A DNA stretch of 64,000 nt from the NCBI RefSeq assembly GCF_000685075.1, contig NZ_BAYD01000029.1, positions 40,675 through 104,674 of the forward strand. The letters run 5' to 3'. Position 1 is the stretch's first letter. Every line of letters starts with the position of its first letter. Position numbers and translations under genes: made by a program. Source of the DNA: Paraburkholderia oxyphila NBRC 105797 (GTDB lineage: Bacteria > Pseudomonadota > Gammaproteobacteria > Burkholderiales > Burkholderiaceae). The notes under the pieces were generated by a model. The model searched no databases. It was not told where the DNA came from and was given only the letters and a program-made list of their open reading frames with translations. Shown here in pieces: positions 9,447 to 17,460 of the stretch.

Positions 9447-9537
9447 GCGCAGTCGCGTCCGCCGGCAGTCGAATAACACCAGCCGTCGCACAGTCGTCCG
9501 AAGCGGCGGCAACTCTGCGTTCACGGGAGCCCCGATC

Positions 9538-10086
9538 GTGCAAAACCTACCTATCGTGCAGAGAGTGACAGTGGACACCCGCACTGACGAACCCGCGAAA
9601 TTCTGCTTTCGCTACCGTGGCGGCCGACGCCATCACCGGCTCTACGACGTGCTCATGACACTGGACGAGCCAGGTGGCGTATGCCATATCGAGGTCTGCC
9701 ACGCGTTGCCGGCGAGCGCCGATCTCCCGGCGCTGACATCGGGGCACCTCGACGCTGCGCGCCTGATGCGCGCCCTGGACCTGATCGGCCTCGTGAAGCG
9801 TGTGACGTCGCGCGATCACACCACGCGGCAGCCAGGCCGGCTCGTGTTCGACGCGCACATGCAGTTGCCGTGGCGGCCGACGGCGAGTCCCCCAAGCACC
9901 AGAACGTCGCCTGCAGGCACCTCGCCCGACCGCCACGCGCGTTCTCGCCTCGTGTCAGAAAGCGTTGCGCCAGTGCCATTCATGACCATGAGGCCTGCGC
10001 CGCTCTTTGCGCAACAGCGGACTCGTTACCCGTTGCATGGGTTGGGCCGATGTGCCCGACTGAAGCGTCGCGTTAGCCCCAATTGA
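9538..10086 (+). CDS. Hypothetical protein behind an FNR box
   Basis: 182-residue ORF. The GTG at 9538 follows GGGAG by 9 nt and lies downstream of the FNR box; the longer ORF would place the box inside the gene. Residues 1-115 look like a folded protein with a Cys/His-rich stretch (GGVCHIEVCHA). The last 65 residues are rich in Pro, Thr and Arg and look less like a real protein, so a frameshift near 9885 is possible. I recognise no family. Confidence 0.45.
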   Translation: MQNLPIVQRVTVDTRTDEPAKFCFRYRGGRRHHRLYDVLMTLDEPGGVCHIEVCHALPASADLPALTSGHLDAARLMRALDLIGLVKRVTSRDHTTRQPGRLVFDAHMQLPWRPTASPPSTRTSPAGTSPDRHARSRLVSESVAPVPFMTMRPAPLFAQQRTRYPLHGLGRCARLKRRVSPN

Positions 10087-10180
10087 CACAGCTTGCGCGG
10101 AAATCGTGCACTGCGCCCGCGCGACGGCGCGCTGTCTGCACGGCACTCGAAACGAATGCCAGAGAGATGGAGAGGTCACC

Positions 10181-10783
10181 ATGAAATGCGGATGGCGATG
10201 CAGTCTTCTTGTTGGCGCAGCGGCGCTCGCGATCGGCGCGGTGCCGATGCAGACGGCTTCGGCAGACGAAGCTGCGACGAACGCCGCGCCTGGCGCCCCG
10301 GTATCGACCACCAGTGTGATGCATGCGAATGCAGTCGTGGTCGGTATCGATAACGGGCGCAACAGCATCACTCTGCTCGAAGACAACGGCGAGCCCGTCG
10401 ACGTCGTAGTCGACCGCAAGCTCGGTGACGTGAGCAAGCTGCAACTCGGCGACACGGTCGCAGTCACATTCAGCCGCGCGCTGCTGCTTCGTGCCGACAA
10501 GTCCAGTACGAAAGGCATACGCAAGCGCGTCGATAAAGGATTCACGACAGGCTCGTCTCTGCGCTCGTCCCTGTCCATGTCCCGGGTCGAAGCGGTGACG
10601 ACCGTGCTGCAGGTCGATCGCTCGAAGGGCCTGGTGACCTTGCGAGGGCCTTCGCATACGGTCGTGCTACAGGCATCGAAGGACACTCTGCTCGACGGTC
10701 TCAAGCCAGGCGACAGCGTTCGGGTCGACTACGTCGAGGCAACCGCCGTCCAGATCATGCGCGACGGCGTGCCATTGCGCTAA
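10181..10783 (+). CDS. Exported hypothetical protein with two similar beta modules
   Basis: 200-residue protein with a signal peptide (cleavage near TASA), so probably periplasmic. The mature part holds two related segments of about 50 residues, one from VVVGIDNGRNSITLLEDNGE and one from TTVLQVDRSKGLVTLRGP. Both are short beta-strand runs ending in an xLxxGDxVxV motif (LQLGDTVAV and LKPGDSVRV), like small beta-barrel or KOW/OB-like folds. The start ATG at 10181 follows GGAGAGG. Function unknown. It stands downstream of the 9538 gene on the same strand. Confidence 0.75.
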   Translation: MKCGWRCSLLVGAAALAIGAVPMQTASADEAATNAAPGAPVSTTSVMHANAVVVGIDNGRNSITLLEDNGEPVDVVVDRKLGDVSKLQLGDTVAVTFSRALLLRADKSSTKGIRKRVDKGFTTGSSLRSSLSMSRVEAVTTVLQVDRSKGLVTLRGPSHTVVLQASKDTLLDGLKPGDSVRVDYVEATAVQIMRDGVPLR

Positions 10784-10907
10784 GCCCGTCTCGCGACCAC
10801 CAGGAGAAGCACCACGGTAGCGGCGAGGAAGAGCCGGCTCGTCACCCCTGCGGACCGATTCGAACTCGAGCGCATTGATGGCAGGTGCCGCGTGGGCGTA
10901 CCTCCGC

Positions 10908-12062
10908 TCACCATCGCAGCGTGAACGTGTTCATGCGCGTGTCACGCTCCACGTCGACACCGAATCGGCCGCATTCCCGCTGAAGCGTCGCATAGAGCCA
11001 CGAAACACCTTCATCCGGCGCGTGGCCCACGCGCAAATGCCGTATCTGCATCGGCACTGCGGTCAATGCCACAAGGGCTCCCCCGGTCGGGTCCACTTCC
11101 GGAAAATACATGAGCGTGAGATCGGGCCGATAGCTTTCGTTGCCGGTAATGCCCTCATAGTCGTTCAGGAAGTCGCCGCAGCCGTAGAGTACCGGCTTGC
11201 CGCGGTAGACTTCGATGCCCCTGATATGGTGCGACGAATGACCGTGGATCACATCCGCCGCCCCCGCATCGATGAGGTGCCCGGCAAATGCGCGCTCAGC
11301 GCGCGAGACGTCGAAGCCCCAATTGCCGCCCCAATGCAGCGATATCACGACGACGTCGCCCGGCTGGCGCGCGTGGTCAACAAGGCGTGCGATCGCCCCG
11401 GCGCTTTTTGCGGAAAGATCGGCAAGCCAGTTGACGCCGCCGCGCCTTGCGGCGGCTGCCCACTCCTCGGGTACGCCGGCCGTCGCGCTCGCATAGGCGT
11501 AGACCAGTATGCGGCCCTGCCCGGCGATATCGATGATGGCAGGCGCGCTGGCCTCTTGCGCATGGCGCCCGGCGCCGGCGGTGCGAATTGCCGCGTCGTG
11601 CAGCGACTCGAGCGTTTCGCTCAGACCCGTGTGCCCCCAGTCCAGCACATGATTGTTCGCGAGCACACAGCAGTCGATGCCCGCCGCGCTCAGACACGCG
11701 AGATTGGCCGGGTGCATGCGATAGTGAATGGATTTGCCGCGCCAGTGCGCGTCGCTGGCGGTGACCGCCGTCTCGAGATTGACGATGCGCGCGTGCGGAT
11801 GGCGCTGCGCAAGCACGGCGAGGGCATCGCCCCAGGGATACGCGTAGTCGACCGGTAACCGCAGCTTGCCCGTGGCGCGCTCCGCGAGCTTCACGTACTC
11901 CTGCGCGGATCGGACATAGGGCTCGAACAGGTGTGGCGCGACCGGATGCGGCAGGATCTGGTCGATACCGCGACCCGTCATCACATCGCCGCACAGGAAG
12001 AGGCACAAGGTGTGCGTGCGAGCCTCAGTGTCCTCCAAGGCGCGTTCACCAATCGGTGGCAT
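10908..12062 (-). CDS. CapA-family metallophosphatase-like protein
   Basis: 384-residue protein of the CapA/PgsA (PGA_cap) family, which belongs to the calcineurin-like phosphoesterase fold and is linked in Bacillus to making or anchoring poly-gamma-glutamate. Visible motifs in order: LCGDVMTGRGID near the start, NLETAVT, NNHVLDWG, SLHWGGNWG and HGHSSHHIRGIE followed by YRGKPVLYGCGDFLNDY. No signal peptide is evident, unlike many family members, so it may be cytoplasmic. The start at 12062 has GAAGGA 7-8 nt upstream. It follows a hypothetical gene on the same strand by 30 bp, so the two are probably one unit from the promoter near 12.58 kb. The substrate is unknown. Confidence 0.85.
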   Translation of the reverse strand: MPPIGERALEDTEARTHTLCLFLCGDVMTGRGIDQILPHPVAPHLFEPYVRSAQEYVKLAERATGKLRLPVDYAYPWGDALAVLAQRHPHARIVNLETAVTASDAHWRGKSIHYRMHPANLACLSAAGIDCCVLANNHVLDWGHTGLSETLESLHDAAIRTAGAGRHAQEASAPAIIDIAGQGRILVYAYASATAGVPEEWAAAARRGGVNWLADLSAKSAGAIARLVDHARQPGDVVVISLHWGGNWGFDVSRAERAFAGHLIDAGAADVIHGHSSHHIRGIEVYRGKPVLYGCGDFLNDYEGITGNESYRPDLTLMYFPEVDPTGGALVALTAVPMQIRHLRVGHAPDEGVSWLYATLQRECGRFGVDVERDTRMNTFTLRW

Positions 12063-12092
12063 TGCGGATTTCCTTCGCCTTATTTGGCCCAA

Positions 12093-12500
12093 TCACGCTG
12101 GCGCTTCAACCACGTAGCCGTTGGCCGCAATCGTCCAGTTGCTGACCCGTTGAGCCTGTTCAAATTCGAGGATAGCGCCCGCGATGGCTTGATCGCGGTC
12201 GATGTCCTCGCTGCACACGCGCATCAACTCGCAGCGGTGCGCAAAGCCGCGGTGGTCGAGAATCTCCTTGTAGAACACGACTTCCACCGTCGCCCACGTC
12301 GAAGCCGGCGTGCTTGCCCCACGCTTTCTCGTGGCACGCACGCCTCCCATCTTCCCCGACTGAGGTCCGCCGGTCCGCCGGGGCTGTATTTGCGGAGCGC
12401 CCCCGCACATGACCATCGTCGCCAGACCCGGGTGATCGGCACGCGTTCCTGAAGATGCTGCGGCACGGTTACGCGTTTGCGTCGTGGAGCGAACTGTCAT
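12093..12500 (-). CDS. Hypothetical protein
   Basis: 135-residue ORF whose ATG at 12500 has a strong GGAGG site 7 nt upstream and an FNR box 84 bp upstream. The N-terminal half is Arg/Thr/Gly-rich and looks disordered. The C-terminal half (from VEVVFYKEILDHRGFAHR to the end) looks folded, with two Cys. It is followed 30 bp on by the CapA-like gene. I recognise no family; the odd N-terminus could reflect an upstream frameshift. Confidence 0.5.
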   Translation of the reverse strand: MTVRSTTQTRNRAAASSGTRADHPGLATMVMCGGAPQIQPRRTGGPQSGKMGGVRATRKRGASTPASTWATVEVVFYKEILDHRGFAHRCELMRVCSEDIDRDQAIAGAILEFEQAQRVSNWTIAANGYVVEAPA

Positions 12501-12583
12501 TTCGTGACCTCCGAAGCGAATCTGCGACTGGGCGCCGGTTTGCGCACGTCAAATCCATGCTGAATTCCCGCGTCGTCGTGCCA

Positions 12584-12597
12584 TTGATGCAGATCAA
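12584..12597. promoter_or_regulatory. FNR-type box TTGATGCAGATCAA
   Basis: Perfect TTGAT-N4-ATCAA palindrome between divergent genes: 84 bp from the hypothetical gene on the minus strand and 111 bp from the deacetylase gene on the plus strand. GAATA starts 24 nt downstream on the plus strand (12622). Confidence 0.78.
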
Positions 12598-12707
12598 GCT
12601 CAAACGGGGACGGTCCGGCTCGAATAGAGATCAGCGCTGCGCCGCGCGAGAAGTGCCCGCGGCAACGGCCCACAAACAACGACGAACAGAAGAACAGGAC
12701 AAAGACC

Positions 12708-13535
12708 ATGCGCTATTTTCCCAGCATGCTCAGCGGCATCCTGCTGCTGATCCTGGCCACGACACTCGCGTGGCGCCCGCTGCCGGCGCGAGCCGAAGCG
12801 GCCCCACCCGCACCGCAGGTGTCGGTCCTCGTCTACCACCGGTTTGCCGCTGAAGCCACGGACTCGATGACCGTTCGCGTGACCACGTTCGAAGCGCATC
12901 TCGCCTGGCTGCACGCGCACGGCTACCAGATCGTGCCGCTGCGCGACGTCGTCACCTGGCTGAGGGACCCAACGGCCAGGCTGCCGCCCAAGGCCGTCGC
13001 GATCACAGTCGACGACGGCCATCGTTCGGTCTACGAAGTCATGCGCGCGATCGTCCTGCGCGAGCGGTTTCCGGTCACCCTGTTCATCTATCCGTCGGCC
13101 ATCTCGAACGCGACTTATGCGATGACCTGGCCCGAGTTGCACGAGCTTCGCGATACCGGGCTCTTCGACATTCAGTCGCACACCTGGTGGCATCCGAATT
13201 TCAACGTCGAGCGCCGGCGCCAGTCGGCCGCCGACTTCGAACAGTTCGCGCTGAAGCAGCTTACGCACTCGCGCGAGCTGCTCGAACATCAGCTCGGCGG
13301 CCATGTGGACATGCTCGCCTGGCCCTTCGGCATCTACGACGACCAGTTGATCACCCTCGCGCAACGTGCCGGCTACGACGCGGCGTTCACGATCGAGCCG
13401 CATCGCGTCACGCATTCGACGCCCCCGCTCGCGGTTCCGCGCTTTCTGATGGTCGACACCTGCACGCCCGAGCGCCTCGGCCAGATGCTCGGCGAGCACG
13501 CATCCGCCATGCACGCACAAACCACCCAACCCTGA
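12708..13535 (+). CDS. Exported polysaccharide deacetylase (NodB domain)
   Basis: 275-residue exported enzyme expected to remove N-acetyl groups from a polysaccharide such as peptidoglycan or poly-GlcNAc. A signal peptide ends near PARAEA. The NodB fold follows, with the metal/catalytic Asp pair in ITVDDGH, the His pair in SHTWWHPN, and a later WPFGIYD. The layout resembles the N-terminal domain of PgaB. It heads a run of three cell-wall genes on the plus strand, with 8 bp and 5 bp gaps, behind a perfect FNR box. Confidence 0.88.
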   Translation: MRYFPSMLSGILLLILATTLAWRPLPARAEAAPPAPQVSVLVYHRFAAEATDSMTVRVTTFEAHLAWLHAHGYQIVPLRDVVTWLRDPTARLPPKAVAITVDDGHRSVYEVMRAIVLRERFPVTLFIYPSAISNATYAMTWPELHELRDTGLFDIQSHTWWHPNFNVERRRQSAADFEQFALKQLTHSRELLEHQLGGHVDMLAWPFGIYDDQLITLAQRAGYDAAFTIEPHRVTHSTPPLAVPRFLMVDTCTPERLGQMLGEHASAMHAQTTQP

Positions 13536-13543
13536 GCCGCGCC

Positions 13544-14857
13544 ATGACCGACCTCACCCTGCCCACCGTCAATCCCCGCGCGATCCGGAGCACGATCGCC
13601 TCGCTTGCCGTGTTCGTCTGCATGAGCGTGTGCGGGCTCGCGTGCGCCGGTGCGAGCGCGCAGGCGGCAAACGGCGCCGAAGGCATCGTCATCGACGCGA
13701 AAACACGCGCGCCCATTCCCGATGCCATCCTCACGATCGGTGGCCGTGCGCTGCGCGCCGATGCGCACGGCGCCTTTCCTGCGCCCGCGTCCGGCACGAG
13801 CGTGGCGGCGCGCGCGCCGGGCTACCTGCGCACCAGCATGGACGTGAGCGCCGGCGCGCCCGTGACGATCGCGCTCACGCCGTTCCGCCCGAAAGCGGTC
13901 TACCTGTCCGTTTTCGGCGTGACGAGCCGCACGCTGCGCGGCGATGCCGTGGCGCTCAAGGCGAGCAACGGCATCAATGCGCTCGTGATCGACGCCAAGG
14001 GCGACCGCGGCCTCACGCCCTGGCGCGACACCACGCGCGACGCCATCGGCGCAATCCGTCACGTGAGCGCGCAGCCGCCCTACATCGACGACTTCGCCGC
14101 GCTCGTGGCGACGCTGCACGAGCAGGGCTTCTATCTGATCGCGCGCATCGTCGTCTTCAAGGACGATCCGCTCGCGAGCGCGCATCCCGAGTGGGCGGTG
14201 CGCGACGCGGCGGGCGACTTGTGGCGCGACCGCGAGTCGCTGCAATGGGTCGATCCGTTCCGGCACGAAGTGTGGGCGCACAACCTCGACGTCGCCGAAG
14301 AGGCCGCGCGCCTCGGCTTCGACGAAATCCAGTTCGATTACGTGCGCTTTCCCGATGCGCCGGGCCTGCGCTTCAGCGAGCCGAACACGCGCGCGAACCG
14401 CACGGCGGCAATCGTCAGCTTTCTCGATGCGGCACGCGCGCGCCTCGCGCCCTATAACGTCTTCGTGGCGGCGGACATCTTCGGCTACGTGTGCTGGAAT
14501 CTCGACGACACCGCCATCGGCCAGCAGATCGAGCAGCTCGGCGCGCCGCTCGACTACATCTCGCCGATGCTCTATCCGTCGGGCTTCACCTGGGGGCTGC
14601 CCGGCTGCACGCGCCCGACAGAAGAGCCGGGCCAGATCGTCGGCCGCTCGCTCGCCGAGGCGAAGACCCGCACCGGCTTGCCGGGCGTGCGATTCAGGCC
14701 GTGGCTGCAGGCGTTTCGCGACTATGCGTTCGATCATCGCGAGTTCGGCGCGGAGGCGATCCGCGAGCAGGTGGGCGCCGCCGATGCCGCTGGCACGGAT
14801 GGCTGGATGCTATGGAATCCGCGCAATCGCTACGATCCGGCGCAACTGCCGCATTGA
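13544..14857 (+). CDS. Exported glycoside hydrolase-like protein (DUF4015)
   Basis: 437-residue protein: signal peptide to about 42, a carboxypeptidase-regulatory-like beta domain (about 44-110, IVIDAKTRAPIPDAILT), then a TIM-barrel of the putative glycoside hydrolase family DUF4015 (about 118-435). Barrel hallmarks are INALVIDAKGDRG, GFYLIARIVVFKD, FDEIQFDYVRFPD and ISPMLYPSG. The acidic residues in EIQFDYVRFPD are plausible catalytic residues. The start at 13544 lies 8 bp after the deacetylase stop. Together with its neighbours it suggests periplasmic trimming of a wall or exopolysaccharide. The substrate is unknown. Confidence 0.85.
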   Translation: MTDLTLPTVNPRAIRSTIASLAVFVCMSVCGLACAGASAQAANGAEGIVIDAKTRAPIPDAILTIGGRALRADAHGAFPAPASGTSVAARAPGYLRTSMDVSAGAPVTIALTPFRPKAVYLSVFGVTSRTLRGDAVALKASNGINALVIDAKGDRGLTPWRDTTRDAIGAIRHVSAQPPYIDDFAALVATLHEQGFYLIARIVVFKDDPLASAHPEWAVRDAAGDLWRDRESLQWVDPFRHEVWAHNLDVAEEAARLGFDEIQFDYVRFPDAPGLRFSEPNTRANRTAAIVSFLDAARARLAPYNVFVAADIFGYVCWNLDDTAIGQQIEQLGAPLDYISPMLYPSGFTWGLPGCTRPTEEPGQIVGRSLAEAKTRTGLPGVRFRPWLQAFRDYAFDHREFGAEAIREQVGAADAAGTDGWMLWNPRNRYDPAQLPH

Positions 14858-14862
14858 GGCTC

Positions 14863-17298
14863 ATGCGGCTTCGCGGCGTGGCAAGCCGCGGCACGCGGTG
14901 CGCGGCGGGGCTGCTCGCGGCCGCGCTGGCCGTTGCCTTGACGGACTGCGCGGTGCCGCCACATCAGCCGGCGCAGCACGCTGGCGCGGTGCATGTGGCC
15001 TCACCGCGTCCATCTGCGGAGACGCCCGCGCCCGAAGCTCCCGAATCGACTGAATCGCGCGCGCCGGCCGGGCTCGACGCGATCGTCGCCACGCAGATCG
15101 CCGAGGGGCGCATTCCGGGCGCCGTGGTCATGGCCGGCGACGCGCAAGCGCCCGCGTGGCATTACGCGGCCGGCGCGCGCACGCGCGGTATTCAGCCCGA
15201 GCCCATGACGCTCGACACCGTCTTCGATCTCGCCTCGCTCACGAAGGCGATCGCGACGACAACGGCGGTGCTCCAGCTGGCCGAATCGGGCAGGCTCGAT
15301 CTGGGCGCGCCCGTCACCCGCTACTGGCCCGCGTTCGGCGCGCGCGGCAAAGGCGATATCACCGTGCGCGAGCTGCTAGCGCACACGTCGGGGCTACCGC
15401 CTGACGTACCCATCGCGCACGCCGCCGATGCTGAGGACGTCCTGCGCGAGGCCGCCAATGTCGTCCCTGACGCCGCACCCGGCGCACGCGTGATTTACAG
15501 CGATGTGAACTTCATCGTGCTCGCGAAGCTCGTGGAGCGCGTCAGCGGGGAACGCTTCGACGCATACTGTCGGGCGCACATTTTCGCGCCGCTCGGCATG
15601 GTCGATACCGGCTTCAGACCCGACGCCGCGCTTGCAACCCGCAGCGCGCCGACAAGCGGCCTCGCGCGCGGCATGGTGCACGACCCGATTGCCGCGCGCA
15701 TGGGCGGCATCGCAGGGCATGCGGGCCTCTTCTCGACGACCGGCGACCTCGCGCGCTACGCCCGCATGCTGCTGCAAGGCGGCACGCTCGACGGCGCACG
15801 CATCCTGAGTGCGTCGAGCGTCGCCCTGCTCGCGCAGCCCGCGTCGGCCATCGATGCACCGCCATGGCGCGGTCTCGGCTGGGAGCTTGGCGCGCCGCTC
15901 GTGGCGAACCGCGACCGGCTCGTGCCCATCGGCGTGCTGTACCACACCGGCTACACCGGCACGGCCATGTGGATCGACTTCGCGACCGCCCGCTTTCTGG
16001 TCGTGCTGACCAACCGCGTGCTGATGGGCGGGCGCGGCGACGCCGAGCCCTTGCGCGCGCAAATCAGCTCGCTCGTCGCCAGCAACGCACCGCCGCTTTC
16101 CGGGGCGCAACTCGCACAGCGCCTGCCCTGGAGCGCGGCGACGCTCGCCGCCGCGCAGGTCATGCCGCGCGCGCGCGGGCCGGTGATGACGGGTATCGAC
16201 GTCCTCGCCGCGCAGCATTTCGCGCCGCTCGCGGGCAGACGAATCGGTCTGGTGACGAACCGCAGCGGCATCGACGCCGAGGGCCGGCGCACGGCCGACG
16301 TGCTGGCCCACGCGCCCGGCGTCGCGCTGCGGGTGCTCTTTGCGCCCGAGCACGGCCTGAACGGCGACGTCGACGCACCGTTCGGCGACACCATCGACGC
16401 GGCGACGGGGCTCCCTGTGATCAGCCTCTACGGCAGCGGCCAGCGGTTTCCCGCGCACGCGCTCGATGGTCTCGATGCGCTCGTCTTCGACCTCCAGGAC
16501 GCCGGCGTGCGCTTCTTCACCTACGAAACAACGCTTGGCTACGCGCTCGAAGCGGCCGCCGCGCGCGGCATACCGGTCTTTGTGCTGGACCGGCCCGACC
16601 CGCTTGGCGCCGTGCGCTTCGGCGGCCCGCTGCTCGATGCGGCGCGCACGTCGTTTACCGGCTATACGGCGTTGCCGCTGCAACCGGGCATGACCGTCGG
16701 CGAACTCGCGCAGTACTTCAATGGCGAGCTGCAAATCGGCGCGGACTTGCATGTGGTACCGATGCGCGGCTACCGCCGCGACATGTCGTTCGCGGACACC
16801 GGTCTCGCGTGGACGCCGCTCTCGCCGAACCTGCGCACGCCGCTGGCGCTCGCGCTCTATCCAGACGTGGCGCTGGTCGAAGGCGCGAACCTGAGCGTCG
16901 GGCGCGGCACGCCGCATCCGTTCGAGTGGATCGGCGCACCGTGGATCGACGGCGCGGCGCTCGCCGCCGCGCTGAACGCGGCGCATGCGGGCGCGCGCTT
17001 CGAGCCGATGGATTTCGTGCCGACCGAATCCGCATGGCATGGCGTGCTGTGTCACGGTGTTCGCGTGGTCAGCTTGGACGCCACGCGCGAGCCGGGCTTG
17101 CTGGGTCTCACGCTGGTCGCGGTGCTGCGCCGCGCGTGGCCGCAGACCTTCGAATTCGCCGCGACGCGTGCGCTGATCGGCTCGGATGCCGTCTGGGAGG
17201 CGCTGGGCCACGACGCCGATCCGGTACAGGCGCTCAGGCTTGCGCGGCAGCAAACGCGTGCCTTCGCGCCGAAGCGCATGCGCTATCTGCTCTACTGA
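14863..17298 (+). CDS. Fusion: serine hydrolase (beta-lactamase fold) + NamZ-like exo-N-acetylmuramidase
   Basis: 811-residue two-enzyme protein. Residues 1-30 form a signal or lipoprotein-like leader (ALTDC, not a perfect lipobox). Residues 70-420 are a class-C-like serine hydrolase with SLTK near 125, YSDVN, and HTGYTG in place of KTG. Residues 440-811 match DUF1343, the family of NamZ, which releases N-acetylmuramic acid from peptidoglycan ends (LVTNRSG, FAPEHGLNGD, SLYGS, DLQDAGVRFFTY, GRGTPHPFE). In Bacillus these activities are encoded by neighbouring genes; here they are one chain. The start is the ATG 5 bp after the glycosidase stop. Role: amidase/esterase plus muramidase steps of cell-wall turnover, by inference. 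Confidence 0.88.
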   Translation: MRLRGVASRGTRCAAGLLAAALAVALTDCAVPPHQPAQHAGAVHVASPRPSAETPAPEAPESTESRAPAGLDAIVATQIAEGRIPGAVVMAGDAQAPAWHYAAGARTRGIQPEPMTLDTVFDLASLTKAIATTTAVLQLAESGRLDLGAPVTRYWPAFGARGKGDITVRELLAHTSGLPPDVPIAHAADAEDVLREAANVVPDAAPGARVIYSDVNFIVLAKLVERVSGERFDAYCRAHIFAPLGMVDTGFRPDAALATRSAPTSGLARGMVHDPIAARMGGIAGHAGLFSTTGDLARYARMLLQGGTLDGARILSASSVALLAQPASAIDAPPWRGLGWELGAPLVANRDRLVPIGVLYHTGYTGTAMWIDFATARFLVVLTNRVLMGGRGDAEPLRAQISSLVASNAPPLSGAQLAQRLPWSAATLAAAQVMPRARGPVMTGIDVLAAQHFAPLAGRRIGLVTNRSGIDAEGRRTADVLAHAPGVALRVLFAPEHGLNGDVDAPFGDTIDAATGLPVISLYGSGQRFPAHALDGLDALVFDLQDAGVRFFTYETTLGYALEAAAARGIPVFVLDRPDPLGAVRFGGPLLDAARTSFTGYTALPLQPGMTVGELAQYFNGELQIGADLHVVPMRGYRRDMSFADTGLAWTPLSPNLRTPLALALYPDVALVEGANLSVGRGTPHPFEWIGAPWIDGAALAAALNAAHAGARFEPMDFVPTESAWHGVLCHGVRVVSLDATREPGLLGLTLVAVLRRAWPQTFEFAATRALIGSDAVWEALGHDADPVQALRLARQQTRAFAPKRMRYLLY

Positions 17299-17345
17299 AG
17301 AAGGAAGACCAGACTTCGGTCAAAAACATCCGGTCCCGCCACCGA

Positions 17346-17359
17346 TTGATGCAAGTCAA
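17346..17359. promoter_or_regulatory. FNR-type box TTGATGCAAGTCAA
   Basis: Fully matching palindrome 102 bp upstream of groEL. GAATA follows 23 nt after it (17383), so this looks like a class II FNR-dependent promoter for the chaperonin gene. Confidence 0.78.
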
Positions 17360-17460
17360 GCGCCTAATGGCTCTACGTTATGGAATAAGAGTTACGCGTA
17401 TGGCGAGGTGCGCAATACGCCCTCCCGTATGACCCATGCTCTCGAACAGCGAGGCCGATC

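Noticed and set aside
10089..10102. FNR-like half site TTGACACAGC before the exported protein gene at 10181
   Set aside because: Only the left arm is present; the right arm does not match.
15394..17253. Minus-strand ORF of about 619 codons opposite the serine hydrolase-NamZ gene
   Set aside because: Low-complexity basic composition and no conserved motif; the plus-strand protein matches two families over the same DNA.
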